This document shows positions 1 to 8,709 of a stretch of DNA of 18,846 nucleotides, in pieces; position 1 is the first letter of the stretch; each line of letters opens with the position of its first letter. The translations under genes were made by a program, and so were the position numbers. The stretch lies in contig DIWJ01000066.1 in assembly GCA_002428445.1 (NCBI GenBank), forward strand, positions 1 through 18,846, in the 5' to 3' direction. The notes under the pieces are model-generated. The model was not told the DNA's origin and searched no databases. It worked only from the letters and a program-made list of their open reading frames with translations. Source of the DNA: Syntrophaceae bacterium UBA6109. GTDB lineage: Bacteria; Desulfobacterota; Syntrophia; Syntrophales; UBA6109.

Positions 1-1214
1 GCCTGAATGTCTGCCCCGTCTACACGCTCATCGGCGGGCATGTCTACGGCGGTCATACCTATGTCGGCGGAATCGGCGCCATCCTTTCGGCTTTTCTCAG
101 CGGGATGAAGGACTTCAAGAAGATCAACGAACTGTGCATCGGCTGCCGCCGCTGCACCGAGGTTTGCCCGGGCAAGATCGACATCCCCGGGCTCATCGAG
201 GAGCTTCGCGTCCGCGCCGTCAAGGAGCAGGGACTGCCTTTCGCGCTGAAGACCGCCTTCGAAAACGTCTTTGCCAACCGCAAGGTCTTTCATTCGCTGC
301 TGCGGCTGGCCGCGATCGGACAGAAACCCTTTCAGTCGGGAACGCTGATCCGCCACCTGCCCCTCTTCCTGGCGGGACTCGCCAGGGACCGGAGCCTGCC
401 GGCGATTGCCGACAACCCCCTGCGCGACCGGTTCCCCAAGGTCGCCAGGAAACTCGCGAAGCCCGCCAAGCGCGCCGCTTTCTTCAGCGGCTGCACCATG
501 GACTTCGTGTTCCCCGAGACGGGGGAATCCGTCGTCAAGGTCCTGAACGATCTCAACATCGAGGTCGTGTTTCCGGAAGAACAAAGCTGCTGCGGCAAGC
601 CCGTCGCGGCCCTCGGCGATATCGAAACGGCCAGGCGAATCGCCCGCATGAACGTGAAGGCCTTCGAGGATGCCGGGGCGGACGTCATCATCTCCGCCTG
701 CCCGACCTGCACGGAAACCTTCCACGACTACGGCGAGCTTCTGAAGGACGATCCCGCCTGGGCGGAGCGGGCAAAGAAGCTGTCGGCGAAGGTGCGGGAA
801 TTCTGTTCGTTCGTCGCCGAGGAATACGAGAAGGCGGGGCGGCTCAAGAAATCCATGGGCGGCAGGAAGGTCACCTACCACGACTCCTGTCATATGAAGC
901 GTGTCCTGGGGATCCACGAGCAGCCGCGCAGGCTTCTCGAGGCGGCGGAAGGCTGCGAACTGGTGGAGATGAAGGATTCCGACAAGTGCTGCGGCATGTC
1001 GGGCATCTTCGGCGTCAAGTATGCGGATCTCTCGATGCCCATCCTCAAACAGAAGATGGACAACATCAAGGCCACCGGGGCGGAGATCTGCGCCGTCGCC
1101 TGTTCGGGATGCATGGTGCAGATCCAGGGAGGCCTCGATAAACAGGCGCCGGGCGTGAAGATGAAGCACATCGCGGACATCCTGGCGGAGGACATCGAAA
1201 AAAGGAAGAAATAA
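1..1214 (+). CDS. LutB/LutA-type fused iron-sulfur protein of organic-acid (lactate) oxidation, 5' end missing
   Basis: The frame is open from the window edge; the first complete codon is at base 3, so the true start lies outside. The visible protein begins inside a ferredoxin motif (LNVCPVY, then GGHVYGG), continues into a second 4Fe-4S motif (CIGCRRCTEVCP), and then carries two cysteine-rich CCG domains: SGC...SCCGKP...CPTC and DSC...KCCGMSG...CSGC. The first half matches LutB/LldF, which normally has an N-terminal LUD domain here off-window. The CCG half matches LutA/LldE and heterodisulfide reductase subunit B. Known LutABC-type systems oxidise lactate and pass electrons through Fe-S clusters; a fused B-A arrangement is known from anaerobic Desulfobacterota. 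The substrate cannot be proven from this fragment. The gene ends with TAA at 1212-1214, just before a terminator. An internal ATG at 105 is not the start, because conserved sequence precedes it. Confidence 0.85.
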   Translation, partial: LNVCPVYTLIGGHVYGGHTYVGGIGAILSAFLSGMKDFKKINELCIGCRRCTEVCPGKIDIPGLIEELRVRAVKEQGLPFALKTAFENVFANRKVFHSLLRLAAIGQKPFQSGTLIRHLPLFLAGLARDRSLPAIADNPLRDRFPKVARKLAKPAKRAAFFSGCTMDFVFPETGESVVKVLNDLNIEVVFPEEQSCCGKPVAALGDIETARRIARMNVKAFEDAGADVIISACPTCTETFHDYGELLKDDPAWAERAKKLSAKVREFCSFVAEEYEKAGRLKKSMGGRKVTYHDSCHMKRVLGIHEQPRRLLEAAEGCELVEMKDSDKCCGMSGIFGVKYADLSMPILKQKMDNIKATGAEICAVACSGCMVQIQGGLDKQAPGVKMKHIADILAEDIEKRKK

Positions 1215-1241
1215 GCGTCCGATCGATTGGAAAAGGCAGGG

Positions 1242-1276
1242 GGACCGGGAAGAGATTTCCCGGTCCTTTATTTTTT
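1242..1276 (+). terminator. Intrinsic terminator of the Fe-S protein gene
   Basis: A perfect 9-bp stem (GGACCGGGA at 1242-1250 with TCCCGGTCC at 1258-1266) is followed by a T-rich run at 1267-1276 on the + strand. It lies 27 bases after the stop of the rightward gene, and its T tract overlaps the stop codon of the convergent mobB. The reverse strand has few T residues after the stem, so it works best for rightward transcripts. Confidence 0.85.
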
Positions 1277-1762
1277 GAGGATGCTCTTCTCGATGAGGTC
1301 CGCGATGCCCGGGATGTCGTCGATATCGAAGCGGGGCACCCCGCGTTCGACGGACACGTCGGACGCGATCGCGATCAGGTTATCCTTCGCTTCACAGAGA
1401 AATTCGTGCCGTTCGGACGCCCGCCAGACTTCGATCTTCGGAAGATCGTTTTTCTTGAATCCCTCGGAGATCACGACGTCCACGCCCCGGATATAGCGGT
1501 CCGCCAGTTCGCCGATCCCGTAGTCGCGTTCGGCATCCTCGATCACGGCCACCTGGGAAGGGGAAGCGATGACGGTCACGGCGGCCCCGGCTTTCCGGTG
1601 GCGCCAGCTGTCTTTGCCCGCGTGGTCAATCTCGAAGCCGTGGCGGTTGTGCTTGATCGTCCCGACGCGGTAGCCTCTCCGGATCAGTTCTGCGATCAGC
1701 CGTTCGATCAGTGTCGTCTTTCCCGAATTTGACCGCCCCACGACGGAGACAATGGGAATCAT
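1268..1762 (-). CDS. mobB: Molybdopterin-guanine dinucleotide biosynthesis protein MobB
   Basis: A 164-residue P-loop GTPase-family protein. The Walker A motif is GRSNSGKT near the N-terminus, followed by the MobB-typical TIKHNRHGFEIDHAGKDSWRHRKAGA stretch (residues roughly 35-60 from the chosen start) and DVVISEGFKKNDLPKIEV. MobB assists MobA in attaching GMP to molybdopterin, giving the bis-MGD cofactor of formate dehydrogenases and related enzymes; mobA is not in the window. The ATG at 1762 was chosen because GGGGAGGA lies about 7 bases upstream and the conserved fold begins at once (MIPIVSVVG). An upstream in-frame ATG at 1795 would add 11 unconserved residues. The gene appears monocistronic, set between two hairpin terminators and downstream of the V-ATPase operon. 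fdhE elsewhere in the window suggests a shared role in formate dehydrogenase maturation (inference). Confidence 0.93.
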   Translation of the reverse strand: MIPIVSVVGRSNSGKTTLIERLIAELIRRGYRVGTIKHNRHGFEIDHAGKDSWRHRKAGAAVTVIASPSQVAVIEDAERDYGIGELADRYIRGVDVVISEGFKKNDLPKIEVWRASERHEFLCEAKDNLIAIASDVSVERGVPRFDIDDIPGIADLIEKSILKK

Positions 1763-1822
1763 GCCCCGTTCCTCCCCTGACAGTCGCTTTTTCAAACCCT
1801 TTACCTGAATTTCCGAAAATAA

Positions 1823-1860
1823 AAAACCCCCGCCCCTGCGAAGGAGGTTGCGGGGGTTTT
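1823..1860 (-). terminator. Terminator of the V-ATPase operon
   Basis: A 10-bp perfect inverted repeat (AAAACCCCCG at 1823-1832 and CGGGGGTTTT at 1851-1860) gives a GC-rich stem. On the leftward strand it is followed by a run of T residues (the A tract at 1817-1826 of the + strand). It lies just after the stop of the K subunit gene. The symmetric A/T flanks may also let it act in the other direction. Confidence 0.85.
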
Positions 1861-1877
1861 CATCTGCCGAGGTTTTC

Positions 1878-2393
1878 TTACTTCATGATGAAGGTCATGA
1901 CGAGGGCGAAAACCGCGTAGGTTTCCGGCATGGCGCCGGAGACGAGCGCGTTGGCGATCGTGTTCTTCCCTTCGAGGATGCTCTTGATGCCGGCCGCGCA
2001 GACGATGCCCTGGAACCAGGCGCTGGCAAAAAAGGCGATGCCGCCGATCGCCGCCTTCCCGGCAACGGTATAGGGGTCGGAGGCAAAGCTGTTCATATTC
2101 GTGAAAAACATGACCATGGCGTAGATGCCCTGCGACGAGGGCATCAGGGCGACGGCGATGTTCTTGTAGAAGTTCTCGGCGCCGCCGGCGAGCAGGGCCT
2201 GAAAGGCGATGACCAGCCCGACGGCGGACCCCGTCAGACCCAGAGACAGGCTGAGCCCCATGATGATCTTGGCGATCATCGGCGCCCAGTCCTTCGTTTC
2301 GCCCGCAGCGGCCTGGGCCAGCGCCGGTGCGCTGAATCCCAGCAGCAAGAAGACGGTCAACACCCCCATCATGATGATGCGTTTCCTCTTCAT
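1878..2393 (-). CDS. atpK: V-type ATPase subunit K (membrane rotor, c-type proteolipid)
   Basis: A 171-residue protein with two tandem helical hairpins (about 35-100 and 110-170), the double-length K form. An N-terminal basic and hydrophobic segment ending in APALAQA (residues 1-27) looks like a cleaved leader. The ion-carrying carboxylate is Glu157 in the motif MPETYAV of the last helix; the first hairpin has MPSSQGIY instead and lacks a carboxylate. Gln88, Ser87 and Gln128 fall where Enterococcus hirae NtpK has Na+ ligands Gln65, Thr64 and Gln110, so Na+ coupling is plausible (inference). K forms the rotating ring turning against subunit I. The ATG at 2393 was chosen because AAAGGGG lies upstream and the leader starts there. 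Last gene of the operon, 40 bases after atpI. Confidence 0.93.
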   Translation of the reverse strand: MKRKRIIMMGVLTVFLLLGFSAPALAQAAAGETKDWAPMIAKIIMGLSLSLGLTGSAVGLVIAFQALLAGGAENFYKNIAVALMPSSQGIYAMVMFFTNMNSFASDPYTVAGKAAIGGIAFFASAWFQGIVCAAGIKSILEGKNTIANALVSGAMPETYAVFALVMTFIMK

Positions 2394-2433
2394 AATAAAG
2401 AACCCCTTTCTTTGATATCGAAATTCTATGATG

Positions 2434-4254
2434 TCAACCCTTCTCGATACGAAACGGCTTGTAGGGCACGCCGCCGCCCTCGAAGAAACTCTTGAATGCT
2501 TCCACAAAATGAAGACGGGCGGAATGAACCGTGCTCCCCAGGAGCGACAGGGCGAAGTTGAACGCGTGCCCGATGATGATCACGAAAACCGCCGCAACTG
2601 CCCCCAGAACGGGACCCATAGCATGGTAGACCATTCCGGCAAGCTGGTTCATGACAGCCGCGATCGCCGATGTGGCGACCCCCAGGCCGAAAAGGCGGGC
2701 GTAGGAGAGCAGATCCCCCATCAGTCCCGTCAGGCCGTAGATGCTCCAGACGCCCAGCCCGAGCCGCACAAACCAGTTGCGGTGATCGGAGGCGAAGAAA
2801 AGAATGAGCAGAAGACCGAAGGAGAGTACGGCGATGCCGCCGTAATAAGACAGCCCATAGGCCACGGTCCCGGGGGCGGAAAACCAGATGTTCCATGCAA
2901 CCAGCGACACGCCTCCCACGAGAACGGCAAGCAGCCCCATCTTGAACAGGACTTCCTGCCGGGTTCTTGCCTGCATGGCGCCCAGGATGTAGGAGAGGGA
3001 CAGATGCACCACGCCCAGCCCCAGGGCGAGATAGAAGAGCAGCATCGGGTTGCCCGGACCGACGGACACATCGAGAAGGATCCAGTCCCGATTGACGAAA
3101 TCGTAGCCGAAGATCGAGCCCGTCAAAAGCCCGATGACCATGGCCGCAACGGCGAACGCCTTGGAGAGCTTCATCACCCGCGACAAGCCCTCGACCCTGG
3201 AACCGAATTTCTTGTCCATCCAATGGGCGAGCAGATACATGGAAAGCCCGTAGCCGGTGTCGCCCAGGCAGAAACCGAAGAAAAGCACCATGAAGGGCGC
3301 GAAGAAGTACGAAGGATCCAGATCCCGGTATTTGGGGCTTCCGTAAAGACCCAACAGAGGCTCGATACGCTGGACGAACCAGTTGTTCTTGAGGAGGACC
3401 GGCGGTTCTTCGTCCGGACCCGGCTCGCGGACATCGACGCGCAGGGGCAATTCGCTCGCCGAAACGACTTTCAGAAATTCCTCTTCCCGATCGACGGGGA
3501 TCCATCCCTGGATGCCGAAGAGATAGGGTTCGGAATGAAGAGTCTCCAGCTTCTCCACATAGCTCGCCTCGTTGAGGGCATCGCGGTAGCGGTCGTTCAG
3601 CAGCACCCCTTTCCCCGCGATCCCGGCCAACTCCGCGGCGAGGACTTCTTCTTGCTTCTGGAGTTCTCCGAATTCCTTCTCCGCCTCGGCCAGACTCGCC
3701 GGCGGCAGCGGCAGTGCGTTGGCATGGGGAATCGAAATCGGCGCTCCCGTCGAAACCGTAAAGAAAAGAACGTCCCGGCGAACGGCCACCACATCGAGCA
3801 GGACATCCTCGGGCGGCGTGAAGACCTCCCAATGCCTCTTTTCCATGCTGAAGCGCTGGACGAAGATTCCCTTTTCCTCAAGCGCCCGGATCCGGCCGTT
3901 GTCGAAGTTCCCCCAGAACGTAAGATCGGCGATCAGGCGCTGGAGAACCTGTTTGCGGCTGCCGACTTCCTGAAGGGCGGCGAGCCGTTCCTCCGCATGT
4001 TCCTGAAGGGCGGCTTCCGGAACGTCGACCGGCGCCGCACCGGGCCGGCCGCTGAAGCGGGAGATTTCCTGGCATACCTGATGGATCTTTCGCAGTTTGA
4101 GCAGCACGGCCGAGGTCTTCTTCTCGGACTCCCCGGCGAGGGGCACCGCCGGCTCGACGTGAACGAGCCCGAGCCGCTGCATGAACCGGATGGCATCTTC
4201 CCGGCGGTCGGAGGGGCCTGTGACAAAGACCCGCGTCATCTTTACTACGGCCAA
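2434..4254 (-). CDS. atpI: V-type ATPase subunit I (membrane stator, a-type)
   Basis: A 606-residue protein with a soluble, partly coiled-coil N-terminal half (about 1-320) and a membrane half of seven to eight hydrophobic segments (about 325-585). The C-terminal motif STVHSARLHFVEAF holds the conserved Arg thought to face the rotor carboxylate; SYARLFGLGVA carries a second conserved Arg. The tail FFEGGGVPYKPF is typical of bacterial and archaeal I subunits. It provides the ion half-channels and anchors the peripheral stalk. The start is TTG at 4254: AAAAGGAG lies 8 bases upstream, whereas the next in-frame ATG (4239) would be about 23 bases away. It lies 38 bases after atpD. Family assignment is firm; the exact start is slightly less so. 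Confidence 0.94.
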   Translation of the reverse strand: MAVVKMTRVFVTGPSDRREDAIRFMQRLGLVHVEPAVPLAGESEKKTSAVLLKLRKIHQVCQEISRFSGRPGAAPVDVPEAALQEHAEERLAALQEVGSRKQVLQRLIADLTFWGNFDNGRIRALEEKGIFVQRFSMEKRHWEVFTPPEDVLLDVVAVRRDVLFFTVSTGAPISIPHANALPLPPASLAEAEKEFGELQKQEEVLAAELAGIAGKGVLLNDRYRDALNEASYVEKLETLHSEPYLFGIQGWIPVDREEEFLKVVSASELPLRVDVREPGPDEEPPVLLKNNWFVQRIEPLLGLYGSPKYRDLDPSYFFAPFMVLFFGFCLGDTGYGLSMYLLAHWMDKKFGSRVEGLSRVMKLSKAFAVAAMVIGLLTGSIFGYDFVNRDWILLDVSVGPGNPMLLFYLALGLGVVHLSLSYILGAMQARTRQEVLFKMGLLAVLVGGVSLVAWNIWFSAPGTVAYGLSYYGGIAVLSFGLLLILFFASDHRNWFVRLGLGVWSIYGLTGLMGDLLSYARLFGLGVATSAIAAVMNQLAGMVYHAMGPVLGAVAAVFVIIIGHAFNFALSLLGSTVHSARLHFVEAFKSFFEGGGVPYKPFRIEKG

Positions 4255-4292
4255 CGCTCGAACTCCTTTTCCCGCCCCTCAGGGATCGGGGC

Positions 4293-4892
4293 TTACAATT
4301 CCTGGTTCAACCTCTTGGCGACCTTGGCCACACCCACCGACGCCGCCTGCTGGTCCTGCAGGTAGACGGTGATCTTGCGGATATTCTCCCGGCAGTCCAC
4401 GATGAGAACCTGCTCGTAGAGGTTGATCCGCTGGCTCGTCTTGCGAAATCCGTCCCAGAGCACCTTTTCCTGATCCCGGAGGATCCGGATCGCCTCGCGC
4501 ATCGAGATGGCTTCCCGCGTAAAGGCGACGACCTCTTCAAATACGTAGGGCGTCGCGAAGAGGCTGTAAGGCGGATCCTCGAATACGACGCCGCCGTACT
4601 GGGGAACCTTCAACCCGGCGACATTCTTGACGCCCAGAGTGATCTCGCGGATCCGGATCGAACCGGCGATCGCGTCCTGCAGATCCCAGTACAGCGAAGA
4701 CCAGGCCGAAATCCTCTCCCGCAGTTCGCGAAGCCGGGCTTCCTCTTCCCGGATCGCCTGGCGGACAGCCGCCAATTCGAGGAGGAACTGCTGCTTGCGG
4801 GCCTCCAGCGCAGGAAGAAACCGCTGGTACATCCCCAGCTTCTGCTTCTGCTCCCGGAGGGAGATCTTGTTGAGTTTGACTCGTTCCGCCAT
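4293..4892 (-). CDS. atpD: V-type ATPase subunit D (central shaft)
   Basis: A 199-residue, almost wholly helical protein starting MAERVKLNKISLREQK, with long charged heptad-like N- and C-terminal helices and a short central insert around GVKNVAGLKVPQYGG. This is the build of V/A-type subunit D, the coiled-coil shaft that turns inside the A3B3 head and couples to the K ring (functional analogue of F-type gamma). It lies between atpB (12 bases upstream) and atpI (38 bases downstream), the order seen in chlamydial and spirochaetal operons. The ribosome-binding site is weak (ACGGGT), which could mean coupling to atpB translation. No subunit F gene, the usual shaft partner, is next to it. Confidence 0.93.
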   Translation of the reverse strand: MAERVKLNKISLREQKQKLGMYQRFLPALEARKQQFLLELAAVRQAIREEEARLRELRERISAWSSLYWDLQDAIAGSIRIREITLGVKNVAGLKVPQYGGVVFEDPPYSLFATPYVFEEVVAFTREAISMREAIRILRDQEKVLWDGFRKTSQRINLYEQVLIVDCRENIRKITVYLQDQQAASVGVAKVAKRLNQEL

Positions 4893-4904
4893 AAATACCC
4901 GTAA

Positions 4905-6206
4905 TTACTGTTTCGGCCAGTACCGGTCGATAAATTCCTGTTTGATGCCGACTTCATCGGGACGGAAACATTCCGCCAGCGTCTTCCAGCCCAGATCCAG
5001 GGCGTCGTTCAGGCCCAGGTCCACTTCAAGGTTCATGAAGCGGTCGTAAAACAGTTTGCCGTAGAGGAGATAGCGATCGTCGTCCGCCGTCTTGTCGAAG
5101 CCCATCGCGAGCTTCTGTTCCACCTCGCGGCTCTTGGCGAAGAGGCGGATCATGCTGTTCATGATGAAGCCGTGATCGTCGCGGGTGACCTTCCCGATGA
5201 CGAGCTGCTTGAGACGCGAAAGAGATCCGAACGGCTCGATGACGCCCTTGCGGAGGTAGAACTGTCCCTCCGTGATGTAGCCCGTGTTGTCCGGAACCGG
5301 GTGCGTCACGTCGTCTCCCGGCATCGATGTCACGGCGAGGATCGTGATACTGCCGGCGCCGTCGAAGTCGACGGCCTTTTCGTACCGCGCGGCAAGATCG
5401 CTGTACAGGGACCCGGGGTAACCCAGGTTCGAGGGGACCTGGTCCATCGAGATCGCGATTTCCTTCATGGCATCCGCAAAGGCCGTCATGTCCGTCAGGA
5501 GGACAAGCACCCGCTTTCCCTGGACTCCGAAATGCTCGGCCACGGCCAGGGCCATGTCGGGCACGAGCAGACGCTCGACGACCGGGTCCGATGCCGTGTG
5601 GATGAACATGACCGTGCGGGACAAAACACCGGCCTGCTCGAAGGCGCTGCGGAACTTGAGGTACTCGTCGTACTTGAGGCCGATGCCGCCCAGGATGACG
5701 ACGTCCGCGTTGGCCCGCATCCCGATGCGCGCCAGCAGGTCGTTGTAGGGCTCGCCGGCCGCCGCGAAAATGGGAAGCTTCTGGCTCTCGACGAGCGGGT
5801 TGAAGATATCGACCATGGGCACGCGCGTTTCGATGAAATTGCGCGGGATGATGCGCTTCACCGGGTTGACGGAGGGGCCGCCGATATCGATCCGCGGCAG
5901 GGAGGTCAGCGCCGGGCCCTTGTCGATGGGTTCGCCCGAACCGTTGAAGATCCTCCCCAGGACCGCGTCTCCGAAGACTGCCTGCATGGGATGTCCGAGA
6001 AAACGCACCTGGTCGCCCGTGGACACGCCCCGCGATCCCGAAAAGACCTGGAGGAAGACCTCGTCGCCTTTCATGCGGATGACCTGCGCGAGGGAAGTCG
6101 CGTGGCGGCTCTTGACGGTGGCCAGTTCCCCGTTCTGTATGCCGCCGGCCGGCACCGTGACGATATCGCCCTGGACCCGTGAGATGCAGCAGTGTTCCTT
6201 AATCAT
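4905..6206 (-). CDS. atpB: V-type ATPase subunit B (non-catalytic head subunit)
   Basis: A 433-residue RecA-fold subunit that forms the A3B3 ring with subunit A. It lacks a Walker A loop: the equivalent position reads [16 protein letters not shown], as expected for the non-catalytic B subunit. Other family signatures are [64 protein letters not shown] and the head-closing [18 protein letters not shown]. Its ATG overlaps the TGA of atpA as ATGA (6206-6203), so the two head subunits are probably translationally coupled. At 433 residues it is slightly shorter than many archaeal B subunits of about 460. Confidence 0.96.
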   Translation of the reverse strand: MIKEHCCISRVQGDIVTVPAGGIQNGELATVKSRHATSLAQVIRMKGDEVFLQVFSGSRGVSTGDQVRFLGHPMQAVFGDAVLGRIFNGSGEPIDKGPALTSLPRIDIGGPSVNPVKRIIPRNFIETRVPMVDIFNPLVESQKLPIFAAAGEPYNDLLARIGMRANADVVILGGIGLKYDEYLKFRSAFEQAGVLSRTVMFIHTASDPVVERLLVPDMALAVAEHFGVQGKRVLVLLTDMTAFADAMKEIAISMDQVPSNLGYPGSLYSDLAARYEKAVDFDGAGSITILAVTSMPGDDVTHPVPDNTGYITEGQFYLRKGVIEPFGSLSRLKQLVIGKVTRDDHGFIMNSMIRLFAKSREVEQKLAMGFDKTADDDRYLLYGKLFYDRFMNLEVDLGLNDALDLGWKTLAECFRPDEVGIKQEFIDRYWPKQ

Positions 6207-7978
6207 GCCTCGGCACCCTTTCCCAGCATGGATTCGATCTGGTTGCGGTATTTATTGTAGGTCTTTCCCTCGTAGGGGCAGTACTTCATCTGGAAGAACA
6301 GGTTCTGGATGAGCGTCATCTGCTGCCTTGCCTCCTCCTTCGTCTTGAACGAGAAGGTATGGCGGACCATGTCCATCAAGAGGAGGAAGTCGGCGATCTG
6401 CCGTTCAACCGACGTCGCCCGGTCCACGGCGTCGAAGGAATCCTGCTGCAGGCAGACGGCATCCATGATCTCCGATTTGAGATAGGTCACGAGGTCCTCG
6501 ACGCCGATTCCTTCTTCGCCGACGACGAGCATCATCTGGTGGATCTCACTGCCGGTGAACAGGAGCTTGTGGGCTTCCTGGACGGCCTCGACCCAGCCCG
6601 GATCGCGTTCGTTGAGGATGTCCTTCATCTGGCGCAGATAGAGACTCCACGAGATCAGGGGGTCGATGGCGGGGTAGCGGCGGCGGTCCGATCGGGACCG
6701 GGACAGACCGTAGAAGGCGCCCACCACCTTGAGGGTGTTCTGCGTGACCGGCTCCTCGAAGTTTCCGCCGGCGGGCGAGACGTTCCCGATGACGGTCAGG
6801 GAGCCCGTTTCATCGTTGTAGAGCTTCACCAGACCGGCCCGCTCGTACACGGCCGCAATGCGGCTCTCGAGGTAGGCCGGGAAGGCCTCCTCGCCCGGAA
6901 TTTCCTCCATGCGCGCCGAAGACTCGCGCAGCGCCTGCGCCCATCGCGATGTACTGTCCGCCAGCAGCAGGACCTTGAGTCCCTGCTGGCGGTAATACTC
7001 GCCGAGGGTGATGCCCGTGTAGATCGACGCCTCGCGGGCGGCAACGGGCATGGAGGAGGTGTTGCAGATGATGATCGTCCGCTCCATCAGCGAGCGGCCC
7101 GTTTTGGGATCTTCGAGGTGGGGAAATTCTCGGATGGTCTCCACGACTTCGCCCGCGCGCTCGCCGCAGGCGACGATAATGACGATGTCGGTCTGGGCAT
7201 AACGGGAAATGATCTGCTGGAGAACGGTCTTCCCGGCGCCGAACGGACCGGGAATGCAGGCGGTCCCGCCTTCGGCCAAGGGGAAGAAGATGTCGATCAG
7301 CCGGCACTGAGTCAGAAGCGGCCGGTTGGGGATGATCCGCTCCTGATAGGCGCGGAGCGGCATCTTCACGGGCCACTCCTGCTTCATGGTGACGTTCACC
7401 CGGCGGCCCTCGTCGTTCTCGATCTCCGCGATCGTGTCGTTCACCGTGTACTGGCCGCGCGGGCGCACAGAGATGACCTTCCACGATCCCTGGAGCCGGA
7501 GCGGCACCATGATATGATGCGAAAAGAGCCGCTCGGGCACGCTGCCGAGAAAGTGGCCAGCCTTGACCATGACGCCGGGCTGGGCGTCGGACCTCGGCGT
7601 GAACTCCCAGAGCCTCTTTTCATCAAGGGCCGGCAGATACTGCCCTCGCCTCAGGAAGAAGCCGGAGTCGTTTTCCAGTTCGGCGAGAGGGTTCTGCAGT
7701 CCGTCGTAGATGTGTTCCAGCAGGCCCGGGCCCAGCGTTGCGCTGAGCAGTTCGCCGGTAAAATTTACGGTGTCGCCCACGCGCAGGCCGGCAGTGCTTT
7801 CGAAAACCTGCATGTCGATCTGGCGATTGCGGATACGGATGACCTCCGACTTGAGAGACACCCCTTTGCAGACGACGAAGGCCACCTCGTTCTGCATGAC
7901 ATCCATCGACTGGTCAATCTCGCAGGTAACCAGCGGACCATTGATCGCAACGACACGACCCTTCGCCGAACCGCTCAC
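6203..7978 (-). CDS. atpA: V-type ATPase subunit A (catalytic)
   Basis: A 591-residue catalytic subunit. The Walker A loop is GPFGAGKT (residues 244-251, Lys250), followed by the GERAGEV catalytic-glutamate region. The V/A-type non-homologous insertion (about 110-200) is present, including [11 protein letters not shown] and [13 protein letters not shown]. Further signatures are [14 protein letters not shown] and [20 protein letters not shown]. It hydrolyses or makes ATP at the A/B interfaces. The start is GTG at 7978, preceded by GGAGGT at 5-6 bases, and overlaps the TGA of the upstream gene as GTGA (7978-7975); the stop overlaps the atpB start. These 4-base overlaps on both sides suggest coupled translation of the three genes. 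Confidence 0.97.
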   Translation of the reverse strand: MSGSAKGRVVAINGPLVTCEIDQSMDVMQNEVAFVVCKGVSLKSEVIRIRNRQIDMQVFESTAGLRVGDTVNFTGELLSATLGPGLLEHIYDGLQNPLAELENDSGFFLRRGQYLPALDEKRLWEFTPRSDAQPGVMVKAGHFLGSVPERLFSHHIMVPLRLQGSWKVISVRPRGQYTVNDTIAEIENDEGRRVNVTMKQEWPVKMPLRAYQERIIPNRPLLTQCRLIDIFFPLAEGGTACIPGPFGAGKTVLQQIISRYAQTDIVIIVACGERAGEVVETIREFPHLEDPKTGRSLMERTIIICNTSSMPVAAREASIYTGITLGEYYRQQGLKVLLLADSTSRWAQALRESSARMEEIPGEEAFPAYLESRIAAVYERAGLVKLYNDETGSLTVIGNVSPAGGNFEEPVTQNTLKVVGAFYGLSRSRSDRRRYPAIDPLISWSLYLRQMKDILNERDPGWVEAVQEAHKLLFTGSEIHQMMLVVGEEGIGVEDLVTYLKSEIMDAVCLQQDSFDAVDRATSVERQIADFLLLMDMVRHTFSFKTKEEARQQMTLIQNLFFQMKYCPYEGKTYNKYRNQIESMLGKGAEA

Positions 7979-8703
7979 GTTGTACCTCCACCATACAAGA
8001 AGTTGTCAAAATCAAAGGCCGCGCTCATCTTTTCCCAGCGGCTGAAGATCATCAATCTGCTCAGGTAGGCCAGGATGGCGTCCAGTGCGAAGACCGAATT
8101 GCCCTCGCAGTGCGCGATGCGCCGCAGGCGCTCCTCATCGAGATAACGTTCCGACAGGAGGGGATTCTTCTGGGTCTTCAGTTGCGTGAGGATCGAGGAA
8201 AAATCGTAGTCCCGGAGCTGGCCGTGGACCGTACTGTCTTCGGGATTCTTTCCGGCCTCCCTGGCGTGGAGGGCCGCCAGGCCGTTCCGCAGTTCGATCT
8301 CCCAGGGCACATAGTCCAGCAGGTACCGGCAGTTCGAACGCCGCGCCTGTTCGAGCAGGTCGTCATAATAGATTTCCCAGAGACGGTCGTAGGCATAGGA
8401 GCGCCGGATCCCCTTCTCCCTTTCCTCCTCGAAGGCGGTGATAAAATCGGGAAGCTCGCGCCTGCTCTCGAAATCCGCTTTCGTGAGGACGCCGCCCTCG
8501 ATGAAGAGGCTCTTCCCCTGATCGAGGTTTTCCCAGTTGGCGGTGTCGATGGAATACAGAAGGGCCTTCAGGAGATGTTCGTCGCCGGGATGGATGTTTC
8601 GTTTGAGGACGGCGGACGTTTCCGGAAAGGAAACGCCCAGCTTTTCGCCGAGCGCACCCGGCAGCGGTGGGAGGAGACATGCCAGAAAATAGTAGGCGCC
8701 CAT
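7975..8703 (-). CDS. DUF2764-like protein in the V-ATPase operon, probable stand-in for subunit C
   Basis: A 242-residue soluble protein starting MGAYYFLACLLPPLPGALGEKLGVSF, with many aromatic and acidic residues and the stretches LYSIDTANWENLDQG, WEIYYDDLLEQA, LLDYVPWEIELRNGLA and FALDAILAYLSRLMIFSRWEKMS. I recognise it as resembling DUF2764, a family found between atpE and atpA in V-ATPase operons of Bacteroidetes and in the corresponding slot in chlamydiae and spirochaetes. Its position and helical character suggest it does the job of subunit C, linking the central stalk to the K ring (inference; no biochemical role is known to me). It begins 6 bases after atpE and overlaps atpA by 4 bases, so it is made with the head subunits. 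Confidence 0.8.
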   Translation of the reverse strand: MGAYYFLACLLPPLPGALGEKLGVSFPETSAVLKRNIHPGDEHLLKALLYSIDTANWENLDQGKSLFIEGGVLTKADFESRRELPDFITAFEEEREKGIRRSYAYDRLWEIYYDDLLEQARRSNCRYLLDYVPWEIELRNGLAALHAREAGKNPEDSTVHGQLRDYDFSSILTQLKTQKNPLLSERYLDEERLRRIAHCEGNSVFALDAILAYLSRLMIFSRWEKMSAAFDFDNFLYGGGTT

Positions 8704-8709
8704 CCGAGG

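Noticed and set aside
2428..4365. A 645-codon open frame on the + strand
   Set aside because: It lies antisense to atpI, which has full family signatures; the + strand protein is rich in Gln, His, Glu and Arg as expected of a shadow frame in GC-rich DNA.
6359..8068. A 569-codon open frame on the + strand
   Set aside because: Antisense to atpA, which carries the P-loop and all catalytic motifs; no ribosome-binding site or recognisable sequence in the + frame.
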